From Trichomonas vaginalis G3 (lineage: Eukaryota > Parabasalia > Trichomonadida > Trichomonadidae), in contig NC_067207.1 of the NCBI RefSeq assembly GCF_026262505.1, positions 8,214,082-8,278,081 of the forward strand: DNA of 64,000 nucleotides, read 5' to 3'. Both the position numbers and the translations under genes were made by a program. Below the pieces are notes generated by a model. That model did no database searches and was not told where the DNA came from. It was given only the letters and a program-made list of their open reading frames with translations. This document shows positions 8,092 to 19,145 of the stretch, in pieces. Numbering within the stretch: position 1 is the first letter of the stretch; the number at the start of each line of letters is the position of its first letter.

Positions 8092-8257
8092 TACTTTAAA
8101 ACCATCGTGACAAAATTCAAAAACGAAGAGTTCTTCTCTCCAAATTTTTTTCAAAATCAAAAAAATGAGATAAAAAAGTACGTTTGGAAAATTCATTTTT
8201 AGCATTTTAGGAATTTTCTCACTTTTCTTCCAAATTGACATCCTTAATTAAATTAAA

Positions 8258-10353
8258 TTACACATTAACACCGGAGCCGGAATCATCTTGGATATCAGAT
8301 GATGATTTATCTTTAGATGGTTTCCTGCAGAAAACGAAGTAGATGATGAGAATAATAAGGATAACAGCAAGAAGAACGCCAATAACAATACCAGCCTTCT
8401 GTCCACCAGTAAGTCCACTATTTTCAGGTGTTGGAGTTGGCTTGGAATCATCAGGGCTTGGTGCAACGTATTGTTGTTTCTGAAGTGAAACCTCTGTTTC
8501 AATGATATTGGATTGAGCTTGATCTTTGGATCCAGCTAACCTAATTTGAAGTTTAACTTTCCCATCTTCTTTGATATCTTCATACTTTGGAGCTGGAATG
8601 TTGAGTAGATATGTTTTGCCTTCGTCGGCATGTAATTTCTTAATTGCAGATGGGGTTTCTACTTCAGTTACATTGTCGTCTGGGAGATCTATCCATTTCT
8701 GATCTGCATAGAATCTATATTGGAAGTTTCCTGTCTTTGCCTCAAAGTGTTGTAATGTAACTTTAACTGGAATATATTCACCGGCCTTGAATGGTCCTGT
8801 ATGATTTTCAGCAACAACAGTTGGCGCAGATAAATATGGAGACTTTCCAAGAGAATATGTAACATTGCCGGTACCTAACTCGGATGTATGATTGGCGGCG
8901 AACTCAACAACAACAAGTAACTTTGTCTTATTATGATCCTCTGGAGCGTTAACTTTGAAAGTCCATTCTGTCTTGTTCGTGCTTGCTACGGCTGTTGCAG
9001 TGCTAACATTTTGTGATGTTTTGACGCTAGTGACAGAGGCGCTGGAAGCGTTGCTTTCTGTTGCAAAGAGATAATATGTCTTTGTAATATTAAGCTTTTG
9101 AGTATGATTTTGGCTGTGTATAAATTGCCTGAAATTACTTCGTTGCCATCGTTGTAGAACTCTATCGATAACTGGTGTGGAGAGTGTGTCAGAATATGTA
9201 ACATTGCCGGTACCTAACTCGGATGTATGATTGGCGGCGAACTCAACAACAACAAGTAACTTTGTCTTATTATGATCCTCTGGAGCGTTAACTTTGAAAG
9301 TCCATTCTGTCTTGTTCGTGCTTGCTACGGCTGTTGCAGTGCTAACATTTTGTGATGTTTTGACGCTAGTGACAGAGGCGCTGGAAGCTTGCTTTCTGTT
9401 GCAAAGAGATAATATGTCTTTGTAATATTTAAGCCTGTTTGAGTATGATTTTGGCTGAGTATAAATTGCCTGAAATTACTTCGTTGCCATCGTTGTAAAG
9501 AACTCTATCGATAACTGGTGTGGAGAGTGTGTCAGAATATGTAACATTGCCGGTACCTAACTGGATTATGATTGGCGGCGAACTCAACAACAACAAGTAA
9601 CTTTGTCTTATTATGATCCTCTGGAGCGTTAACTTTGAAAGTCCATTCTTTCTTGTTCGCTTGCTACGGCTGTTGCAGTGAACATTTTGTGATTTGACGC
9701 TAGTGGCAGAGGCGTTGGAAGCTTCGCTTTCTGTTGCAAAGAGATAATATGTCTTTGTAATTTTAAGCCTGTTTCGAGTATGATTTTGGCTGTGTATGGA
9801 TTGCCTGAAATTACTTCGTTGCCATCGTTGTATTGAACACTCTCGATAACTGGTGTGGGACTGTGGAAGAATATGTAACATTACCGGTACCTAAGTTGGA
9901 TTTATGATTGGCGGCGAACTCAACAACAACAAGTAACTTTGTCTTATTATGATCCTCTGGAGCGTTAACTTTGAAAGTCCATTCTACTTGTTCGTATTTA
10001 TATCCAGTGAAGATAGAATAGAAGTTTGGAGATGGTGTATAGAACTTTATACCTCGAACTGAAAAATCTTCTAACTTTGACAATAAGATATCCCAAGCAT
10101 CTAACATCTTCCTTCCAACTTGTACAACTTTTATTTTCTTAAGTTTCTGTCTACATTCTTGTTCAGACACTATTGTTGCTCTTGGTTTGTTAAAGACAAC
10201 ATCCCATTCTTTCATGACATAACATTCTGGGGCAGAGTCAACATAAATGACTAAACGTTTCAAATTCTCGACTGCTTTGTTATAGTCTCGAAATGGACAC
10301 ATATTTCTGAATGCTTGGAAGTCATAAAAATCTGAAACATCTATTCTGTACAT
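8258..10353 (-). pseudogene. Maverick-surface protein fusion gene, copy A (frame broken)
   Basis: The minus-strand gene starts at ATG 10353 with a Maverick-derived stretch (MYRIDVSDFYDFQAF). Near 9985 it passes in frame into a host-type surface repeat (EWTFKVNAPEDHNK). The end of the gene encodes a Pro-rich stalk, a hydrophobic helix (AGIVIGVLLAVILIILIIYF) and a short polar tail ending GSGVNV. Three full repeats and a partial one are present, against four and a partial in copy B. The repeat lengths here (336-341 bp) break the frame several times. It may be a decayed allele or a consensus damaged by repeat collapse. Confidence 0.6.
8968..9984 (-). repeat. Surface-protein tandem repeats, 3 full units (copy A)
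   Basis: Repeat starts are recognised by the CCATTC marks ending at 8968, 9307, 9648 and 9984, so the spacing is 339, 341 and 336 bp. In copy B the unit is 345 bp. Confidence 0.85.
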
Positions 10354-10381
10354 TTTTTTATAAAAATAAAAAAAAATTTTT

Positions 10382-11188
10382 TTATTCTTGAGCTTGTTGT
10401 TCCATTTGTTCCATTTGTTGCATTTGTTGTTCTTGAGCTATTTGTTGTTGAAGTTGTTCTTGTAATACAATACTTTCACCAGTTGCATCTTCCAATTCGA
10501 AACTTTCTGCCGTCATTGACAAATACATAGGACATAAAAGTTTTACAGGAACAAAGTTTGCGTCAACTAAGGTTAAGTTTATGTTTGCTAAAGTGTTTGA
10601 GTTTACTAAAGCTGAAAACTCTGCATTCGAATGAACAATAGGCAAACCAGCAGAGAAAGTATTGTTTATACGCATAAGTATCTTTTGGTCATAATAGTTT
10701 CTGTCGACATTCGAATAACACTTTGAACCTAAGTTTGAAACAATATATAAGATTGGTGTGCTTAAAGTCAATGGAACAGACATTCCTTGTATGACACCTT
10801 TTCCTGTTATAGGAAACTGTTGGTAGTAAAAACCAGATATAAGTTTTGTATTATAACTCATATCGTTTATAGTAAACTCAGTCGGACATCCAAACATAAT
10901 GAAACCTGCTCTAGTTGCAGCACATGTTACACCCGTCCTTAAAGTATTAAATAAGTCAACAAAACCTGTTGGTGGTATATCTGAGTAAGTATCTTCAAAG
11001 GAGTATTTTTTACCATTCACAACAATAAAGTCTTCTGGTGTCAAAAGAGCAAAACAGGCTTTAGTCGTCATTGTGTTTAAGGTTAGTTTACAATATCGTC
11101 CTTGAGGACTTTGTAAGTTTGTTGTTATAGAATTATATGACTCAGGGTTTTTAGTCGTAATAGTATAAACCATTATGTCTTCTGCCAT
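10382..11188 (-). CDS. Maverick minor capsid-like protein, 268 aa (copy A)
   Basis: An open frame with one residue difference visible from copy B (GCPTEF versus ECPTEF). See 25083-25889 for the description. The stop lies only 28 bp before the ATG of the fusion gene. Confidence 0.5.
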   Translation of the reverse strand: MAEDIMVYTITTKNPESYNSITTNLQSPQGRYCKLTLNTMTTKACFALLTPEDFIVVNGKKYSFEDTYSDIPPTGFVDLFNTLRTGVTCAATRAGFIMFGCPTEFTINDMSYNTKLISGFYYQQFPITGKGVIQGMSVPLTLSTPILYIVSNLGSKCYSNVDRNYYDQKILMRINNTFSAGLPIVHSNAEFSALVNSNTLANINLTLVDANFVPVKLLCPMYLSMTAESFELEDATGESIVLQEQLQQQIAQEQQMQQMEQMEQQAQE

Positions 11189-11192
11189 TTAC

Positions 11193-11774
11193 TTAGCAAA
11201 TAAATTTTAATGAAATGTTGTGGTCGTCAAATATTTTTATAACGTCTGGGAAACTATATTTTAAGTTCAACGTTTCACCTCCTTTCATAACGTATATCTT
11301 GTCAATGACATTATATGAAACACCACAGCAACTAATGTCGGGTTCTATTTCTTTGATGTTTATATCGTCTGCCTCTGTCAAAAGTTTCAATAGTTCTTTC
11401 AAAACTTCATGAGGTGCAATGACATATGAGTTCACTTTTACAGGGTTGTGTTCGACCAAGTTTAACATTATACTTAAAGCTTGACAAATCTTCTCCTGAG
11501 TTTTAAGTTTGTCTTTCAGTTGTTGGTAGTCGTTTCGAATATCTGCAACAGAACTTAAGTCTCTGCTAACTTCAGGATATGTTGGTTGTTCTTTTACAGG
11601 AACTATTGTTATACCATCTTCGTCTTCGTATGGTTTCCCCACTTCAACATCTCTGTCTTTGACATTGACAACAACACTTTGACTGTTTGTTTGAGTTGGT
11701 GAATTTAACTTCACATCTGCCACCGCCATTAAACCTTTTGAAACACTTACACTTCTATTTTTCGGAAATGACAT
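11193..11774 (-). CDS. Maverick 193-aa protein of unknown function (copy A)
   Basis: I chose the ATG at 11774 (MSFPKNRSVSVSKG) rather than the longer frame, whose extra N-terminus is the antisense of the divergent small gene. The product is described at 24497-25078. Confidence 0.5.
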   Translation of the reverse strand: MSFPKNRSVSVSKGLMAVADVKLNSPTQTNSQSVVVNVKDRDVEVGKPYEDEDGITIVPVKEQPTYPEVSRDLSSVADIRNDYQQLKDKLKTQEKICQALSIMLNLVEHNPVKVNSYVIAPHEVLKELLKLLTEADDINIKEIEPDISCCGVSYNVIDKIYVMKGGETLNLKYSFPDVIKIFDDHNISLKFIC

Positions 11775-11792
11775 TTTACTTAGAATAAAAAG

Positions 11793-12211
11793 ATGGACGT
11801 ATTCAGATATCTCTTCGAATTGAAGCAAAACAAAGTTTACACACACAAACAATACAAATACATTGACAGAATAGTTCTTTACACAAACAATGGAAAATGT
11901 TATAGAATAGCAGTCTTTGCTGAACCTAAATATTTCATAAAGCAAAGAAAGTTGGTATAACTGAAATGGTGAAAGTTCTTGAAGCAGACAAAAATATAAC
12001 TTCAAAACTTACAGATATTTCTAAAGGAAAGTTTATAATACAATATTATGTCAAAACTGGCGTACTGTCAATATTTGACGGAGAGAAGTCAGTTCAAGAA
12101 CAACTTACTGACCTGCTGCCAAAATCTGCTCGATGGAAGCTGTCGTTATGCCAATCTGAGGAGCCCCAGCAGGTTTCATCGAACGAATTTTCAAAAGAGC
12201 ATCTTCCGTGA
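11793..12211 (+). pseudogene. Small divergent Maverick gene (copy A)
   Basis: The only plus-strand frame in the block. It starts 18 bp from the start of the 193-aa gene and runs convergently into the end of the capsid gene. This copy looks broken; copy B holds an open frame (24059-24478). Confidence 0.4.
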
Positions 12212-13710
12212 AAAGTGCTATTGGTTTTGTAAACTTCTTTGCTTTCAATTCATCTGGACCGTCTCTGTCACCAGTATATTGTATTTGAACTGTACCAACA
12301 GTTGAAATACCACCCATAAAGTCTTCTGAGTCAGCAAATGGAATGCCAAGCCAAAAGTTTGAACGGTCTCCATTTGTATATTGAGTTTTTTGACCTCCTG
12401 TATGGGTCCATACTTTCACATATGGCATAATAGAACTTTGCATTTCAGGGTTAATGGTTGTTGTGAAGTTGTTGTTAAAGTTCATAGCATCTAATGTCAA
12501 GTTGTATGACCTCATATCCTCAACTGTAGAATATTCTTCTCTTGGATAATATTTGCCATCTATGTTTATATGATATTTAATACCAGGGTTGTAGAAACAA
12601 GAATAGTCATTTATAGTTCGTCTGAAAAGAACAAACATAGTATCTGCATGTTTCATTGCAGTTGTTAAGGCAATATCTGTTCTTGCACCTGGGTCAGCAC
12701 TTTGGTTTCCAACTTCACCTGCAAAGTCTTTGACAGATATTTGGTGTATAGGGAACATAAGTGGAACTGCAATATATTTGGCAGCTAAAGCATTTGAAAT
12801 ATCTGGGTCCAACATATAGACTGCAAGTCTGCTTTCTATTCTCTTGCATTCAAATTTTTCGCATGTGAACTTAACTGGGTCCCAAGCATCTCCAGCAGCA
12901 TTGAAATAATAGTTTACTTCAGTGTTGAGGTTTGAGAAACCAAAGTCTAAGTCAACTTTGTCTTTGCAAAATTCGGCGAATGACGTTTTATTTGTTCCCT
13001 TTACGTCTGTAAGAGTGAATGGGTCTTGTGTTGGTGCAATGACTAAGTTATTTTTGCTTGGAGTAAGTTCGATAGAAATTTTTCCTGCCAGTTTGGCAAG
13101 TATCTTAAAAACCTGAAGATGAGGAAAGATGACAAAGGAACTCTAAGTTTCAGTTTTACTTTAGTGGCAGCAGTTCCATCTGAACCAGAAAGGTTAACAT
13201 AAACTCCTGGAACGTTAGGGTCAAGTCTTCTTATTTTCTCAATAGTTGCATACTGGTCTGTTTGTTCTCTAGCTTGTGGTTGTACTGAGTTTCTTAAAGC
13301 GAACCATTCATAGTTTGCCCATGTTACTGTTTGAACTAAGTCAGAGTTAGAATATATCTTATATCCCATGAAAACTTCTGGAGCATATTGGTATCCGACA
13401 TAGAAAATTCCATTGCAACCTTTCTTTTCAGACAACTTGGCAGAAGGTTTTATTTCAATGTCTTGTTCCACGTATAAGAAAGAGTTGTCAATAGAAATAA
13501 TATGAAACCTGTCGCAAGCAATATCTACTGTTGTTGAAGAACCTTCTCCAAACTCACCTACGTTTCCATAAGAAACAGCAGTTGTATATTCGTAAGTTCC
13601 AGGAACTATTTCTGACCTTCTAATGGCATTGTCGCATTCGTTATACCATTCGAAACATTTCCATTCATGGCATCCAAAACTGTTGGCGTTATATTCTGAG
13701 CGGCGTACAT
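12105..13710 (-). pseudogene. Maverick major capsid-like gene (copy A)
   Basis: Corresponds to the open 535-residue frame in copy B. Here the frame looks broken, with a couple of breaks. Confidence 0.5.
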
Positions 13711-13742
13711 TTCATATGGGTAAAAATATAGAATAGTTGGAT

Positions 13743-16700
13743 TTATATGTCATAATAGAACCCACTCGGACCAAGCTTTACTTTCTTCCTGACTGAGTTT
13801 TTAACTCTTCTTTTTCCTTCATTGCCACTACTTTCACTAGATGAAGTTACTTCTTCACTACTTTCACTTTGTTCTACTCTTCTCTTCTTCTTTGGTGTCG
13901 CTTTTGGTAACTTGCCCTCTGCTTCAAGTTGTTGCATCTTTGCCTCATGTTCACCTAGTATGTTGTAAATTTCCCATGTCCTTTTTGCCTTTGGGCTCTG
14001 GTCGCCCATCTCAGGTAACCTATATCTAGAAAGATTTTGTCATAGTTTGTATTTGAGTCTTCGCGTATTGTTTGCATGACTCTTTCCTGAGTTTCCGGTT
14101 CAAGCTCTTCAAACAGAGCTTGTCCATATGGAATAAGCTCGTTTCCAAATATATGTTTTTGTAGCCATTCTGGTTTTCTTTCCATGTTACCAATAATATC
14201 TTTTGTGAATGGGAAAGCTTTTACCCAATGTTTCAGTCTTTCGTCATTTATTTCTGTAGTTGGTTTTATTTTGTCAAGGAACATGTTTTTCAATACTAAC
14301 ATTTCATTTGGTACTGTCCATTTGAGTTTTCTTAAATATTCATCCCTTCTCGGTTCATTGTCTGCAAAGTAAGTTTTTATGACATTTTGTAAACTTTCGT
14401 TTGCAAGGTCATGTACAATAGGTTCTCTTCCTCTTCTCTCCCTAACTGTCTTTCTAAACTCTTCACCAAATATACCATCTCTATGGTTCTGTGTAGTTCT
14501 TTGAGATAAATGTTTTAGAACGTCAGGTGTTATATTTCCATCAGCCATGTTCATTCATACTGGTTCAAAATATCTGCATCTTTCATATCTTTCAATGGCA
14601 TTAAAGCCGCGCTGAAAATACCAGCTATATCTGGTTCACCATTCACTTCCATTGCGTCTACAACTTCTTGGAATTGTGGTTGTAAGTTTATGAACCACCT
14701 ATCCGGATTAGCTTTATGACCCCATCTCATTGTAGTTCCATAGTCTGCAGAAACAAAAGTAGGTTTGTTTCCATATTGGTTAGGTTCTGAATGAACTTTA
14801 AACAATGTTTCATTTCTATATGTTTTGTTGAAATTTAACCTTTTATTTTCACCGAGTTCAGCCAAAGATTGAACGTTATATGGTCGTAAGTAAAAAGGAT
14901 TGTTGTATTTGCGTACATTATCTTTCAGTACTTCCATTCTATGCTGAATATTTTCATCTGATGTTGGAGTCTTTTGTATGTCGGCAAACATTTTTCGATA
15001 TTCTTCTACTATGTCAGCCGAATTTTTTTTAGACTCTTGGAAAGATTCCATATTCACCTCATACTCTTGTTGAGGGTCAAGATTTTTCGGCTGTTCCAAA
15101 TCTTCATCTAGTTCTGTGAGGTTAGTTTCCAAAGGAGGGACTTGTTCGTTTCCTTCAGGCTCTTCTAGCTGTTGTTGCTGAACTATTTCTTCCATGTCTG
15201 GTTGTATCTGAACTTCTTCCTGTTGAGTTTCTTGTACCTCATCTGCTGGCATTTCATATATTCCGAGACCGTTTTTAAAAAGTTCCCTATCTAAGTCATC
15301 CGGACTCATAAACCTTTCTTCTTTCGTTCCGTCTCTATTTTTTACGCGTTTCATGAAGAGAGTTGAATTGTCATTTAGCTCTGACACCAAATATCTCGGA
15401 GTAAATTCGTTCATGTCATTTGGATGATATGCTATTAAATCATATCCCTTAGCGAGCTTGTATTTTCCAGGTTTGAAATTATATCCCATTTGGTGCTGAA
15501 CCATAAAGCTAAATAGGTTCGGGTCTGTATTTCCTTCCTTGAACTTTCTAATAGCTTCTTTATATCTGTCACTAAAGTCAAGAGTATCTGGGTAACCATA
15601 TTCTTCCTTAAGCATTTTTAAGAAATCTTGGTTTCCTTGTTCTCTACTTCTTTTATGTCCTTGCTCTGTTTGTGGTTGTTGTGCTGGTTGTGGAGGTGGT
15701 TGTTGTGCAGGGTTTTGAACTGTTGGTTGCTGTGCTGGTTGTGGAGGTGGTTGTTGTGCAGGGTTTTGAACTGTTGGTTGCTGTGCTGGTTGTGGAGGTG
15801 GTTGTTGTGCTGGTTGTTGTTGTTGTTGTGGTGCTGGATTTTGAACTGTTGGTTGTTGTGTTGGTTTTGGTGCATGCCTGTGTCTGTGTCCATGTGACGA
15901 TGTAAATGTTTTAGGTAGTCCTGGTGCAGGTGCTTCTCTTGGAGGGTTTGGTGGTATATAAGTTCCACTAGCTAGTATATAAGTTCCACCAGCTGGTATA
16001 TAAGTTCCACCAGCTGGCACATATGTTCCATCTGCAGCATAATGTCCTACCTGACTTTCGTTCTTAAGAAAGCATTTACTAGGTCTCTTTTGGTCTGTTG
16101 TAACTCTTTTTCTTGACTTTCCACAACAGCTGTTCTAACGGCGTCATGGGCACTTTGAACTGCCTGTCTCGTTGCTGCATCTGTTATTTTCGTCATATTT
16201 TGTGCTACTTCTTTTAACTCTTTGTCGAAACCTTCAGACTTCAGTTTCTTTCCAGATGAGAAGTCGTTCACTAGTTTCACCTTACTATGAAGAGCTTCGA
16301 AGGCGTTCTTAAAGTCAGCATTCGTTAAAGCTTCATTTGAACTGTCTTCATCCGCTTGTATTTTTGTCCTTATTGACCCTATAAGTTGGGCTGCTTTAGC
16401 GTTGGCTTGGGCGTCTAACCAGTCATTATTAGCTTTTATATATTCTGCGCTTTTCATTGCCTTTTGCATGGCTGCGTCGTTATTTTTACTTTCTTGTGCT
16501 AAGTTTTCATACTGTACGGTTTGGTTTTGCAACTGTAAAAGTTTTTCTGCCTTTACATTTGCTTCAACTTCTTTTTTATACTCATCGCTATCCATATATG
16601 TCTTCAGGGCTTTTTGTTTTATTTCTTCATCTTTCAGTACTTTATATTGAGTAGTATGGTTTTTCAAATTTATAACATCTTGTTCCATTTTTGCTACTTC

Positions 16701-17167
16701 TGCTGCTTTTTCTGACACTTTTTTCGCATATTCCTCTGTACTTAGTTCTTTCAGTTGTTCTTCTTTCTTTTTTCTCTACGTTTAACTCATTGAGTTTCTT
16801 TGTGTGTCTGTCATATTCTAGTTTCTTTTCGTTTTCACTTATTTGTTTCTGTATGTCTATGTTTGACTTTTTGACATCTGTTATTTGATTTTTGAGTGAA
16901 CTCAAATTCATTTGACTTTGAGGGTTATAAGCTGTTCCGTCTGCAGCTCACCATAGCCTGCCATTTTCGCTAAAAGTGCCGCTCTTAAACCTCACTCTGT
17001 GCACCAATAACTCGGTTTAAAAGCATAGGGTTGCTTGACATTTGTTGCAACATAGTGGGGTCATTCAGCATTTGTTGTTGCAACTGTTGTTGTGGTGTCA
17101 GTTTTACTATTGGATGTTTCAATGCTCCCTTCCTCTTACGTATATTCTTACGTAGCTTACGTGGCAT
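13743..17167 (-). pseudogene. Maverick long structural-type locus (copy A)
   Basis: A series of open pieces from the basic start at 17167 to the basic, Ser/Glu-rich end at 13743. Three copies of the 17-residue P/Q repeat, as in copy C and the left partial unit, against two in B. Broken, with several breaks. Confidence 0.5.
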
Positions 17168-17203
17168 TTTAAGTGAAGTTAAAAAGCGGTTTTATACTAA
17201 ACA

Positions 17204-17246
17204 TCTTCGGGCTAGAGGGCGCAACGCGCCTGGAAGCCCCACTACC
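17204..17246 (-). repeat. Maverick GC-rich terminus (copy A)
   Basis: Reading inward it begins about GGTAGTGGGGCTTCC and contains a nested hairpin (GGGGCT/AGCCCC around GGCGC/GCGCC). It stands out from the AT-rich surroundings. Confidence 0.6.
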
Positions 17247-17350
17247 TTTTTTTTTTCAAGTAGATGTGATTTGATTCTGTACAACTAAATATTAATATAT
17301 TTAAAACATTGTAGAATTAAAATTTTTGACGATATCAATTTATAAAAAAA

Positions 17351-17421
17351 ATGCAAGCGAATCCTTTTAATAAGCTAAGATACGATTTGCTTCACTTTGT
17401 CCACTACGTAGTAAGTGTTCA
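17351..17421 (+). CDS. VPS16: VPS16, first codons only, cut by gap
   Basis: It begins with the same MQANPF start as at 2398, then runs into an N gap after 71 bp. Small indels relative to 2398 fit low-quality contig-end sequence. It shows that a second VPS16 follows the Maverick block in the same orientation. Confidence 0.7.
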
Positions 17422-17521
17422 NNNNNNNNNNNNNNNNNNNNNNNNNNNNNNNNNNNNNNNNNNNNNNNNNNNNNNNNNNNNNNNNNNNNNNNNNNNNNNN
17501 NNNNNNNNNNNNNNNNNNNNN
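17422..17521. other. Assembly gap, 100 N
   Basis: A run of 100 N. The sequence on the right is in the opposite orientation to that on the left. Confidence 0.99.
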
Positions 17522-18961
17522 ACATGTTGCTGGTATTCTGGATACTTGGACTGCAACAGCGGTGATGGATGTTTGAAGAGTCATCGGCTTTTGTTTGACA
17601 TCATAAAAAATACCAAGGTCGTATTTGCCGTGGACGAAAACGCCGAGCTCCTCTGAACATATTAGGTCTGTGGCAGGGCCAAGGCGAGTGTGGATTGGAA
17701 TAACTTGGCGCTTGGGAAGATTTATTGATCCACACTCGGTTTTTGAGTACCACAGAAGGACATCTTTGGTAAGGAACTTGATCTTTTCAATGGATGTGCT
17801 GGATGCAAGGTAGTTCTGTGTGTATTTCCCTTCTGAAACGTCTGCGAAAATTATCTTTCCGGTTGGAGTGCCGAAAGCAAGGATTCCGTCGTAGAAATCG
17901 TAACAGGTTGGTATCTGTGGTATAATTTGAGACTGCGCGATGACGTAAGGTATATCATCTTTTATGGCAAACATAACTAAGCCATTTGATGGAGAGAACG
18001 CGATGTATCGCTCGGGAAGTGCACGGTTACATGCAGCGGATAGTGGTAAATACTTCGATTTTAAGTCAAACAGCTCTCTTTTCAATTTTATTGTTCCTGA
18101 TTTTGTAAAAATGTAGTCTTCGTTACAGATATAGATACTGAGTGACGAGTCTTGACCATAAACTGTAATTTCGTTGTCATTTGTTAAAGAAGGAAGCAGT
18201 TTATGGAAAGATGATTGGGATGATTCATCGATTACAAGATTTCGGCCAGATTTGGTCGCTATGTTAAACGTAAGTATTTTTCCTTCAAGCATAATTAATA
18301 AAATATTACTAATATGGGGATGATGTTGAATTTCTACGATTTTTTCTGATTTATCTAAAGTATGGGATTGAGATTGAGATGTTGGAGCCTGCTTGGCATT
18401 CTTTGACGTGATAATTGTAAAGGATGGACCATTAGAATATAGAATTGCAGTGAATATATCTGAACTATTAACAGCCATCCTTGTATATGTACCAGGAACA
18501 TCTATCTTCCAAAGTATTCGTGAGTTTTTCGCTTGATCTTCAGCTTCATACGGCCAAAAATCGATACTATAAATTGTATTTGGTTCTGCAAAGCCTAAAA
18601 CGATTTTACGGGACCATTGAAGCTCCGATACATACTGAGCTTCAGATACTTGACGAGTGATTCCGAGTGTAAGACCTGATTCACAATCCCATAACAAAAC
18701 TCTTCCGCAATCGTCTGAAATTGCAAGATAAGGTAGCTCATAGTGGAATTTAAGGCAAGTTATGTTAGAATTTAGAATTTCAATGGATCATAAGAAAGAA
18801 ATATCATTTTTAGTAGTTTTATAGAGATAAATTGTGCCTTTACCGGCTAATGCAAGTAGCCCACATGCTTCCCAGTCCATGCTCCCTGTGTTGAACACTT
18901 TACTAGGTGGACAAAGTGAAGCAAATCGTATCTTAGCTTTATTAAAAGGATTCGCTTGCAT
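17522..18961 (-). CDS. VPS16: VPS16, N-terminal 480 codons (copy B)
   Basis: The minus-strand ATG is at 18961 and the gene runs left to the gap. It covers the beta-propeller half only. The in-frame TGA at codon 58 recurs (18788-18790). The first ATG after it is at 18697. The sequence 17522-18380 is present again at 32795-33653, so copy B is terminally redundant. Confidence 0.75.
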
Positions 18962-19071
18962 TTTTTTTATAAATTGATATCGTCAAAAATTTTAATTCTA
19001 CAATGTTTTAAATATATTAATATTTAGTTGTACAGAATCAAATCACATCTACTTGAAAAAAAAAAGGTAGT

Positions 19072-19104
19072 GGGGCTTCCAGGCGCGTTGCGCCCTCTAG
19101 CCCC
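19072..19104. repeat. Nested GC-rich hairpin at the Maverick end
   Basis: GGGGCT (19072-19077) pairs with AGCCCC (19099-19104). Inside it GGCGC (19082-19086) pairs with GCGCC (19090-19094). It is the most GC-rich stretch in the unit and may be part of the terminal repeat of the element. Confidence 0.7.
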
Positions 19105-19136
19105 GAAGATGTTTAGTATAAAACCGCTTTTTAACT

Positions 19137-19142
19137 TCACTT
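19137..19142 (+). promoter_or_regulatory. Initiator TCACTT, 3 nt before the ATG
   Basis: It matches TCAYTW. The predicted +1 A at 19139 is 7 nt before ATG 19146, the spacing typical of trichomonad initiators. Confidence 0.5.
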
Positions 19143-19145
19143 AAA

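Larger units (their letters stand above)
9985..17246 (-). mobile_element. Maverick/Polinton structural-gene block, copy A
   Basis: About 7.26 kb with capsid-type genes in the same order as in copy B. One end is the GC-rich terminus (about 17204-17246); the other is truncated at the fusion with the surface gene, so no second terminal repeat or target duplication can be seen. Polymerase, integrase and protease genes are absent from the block. It is a fossil, incomplete, with several breaks in this copy. It is young by identity between copies. Confidence 0.65.
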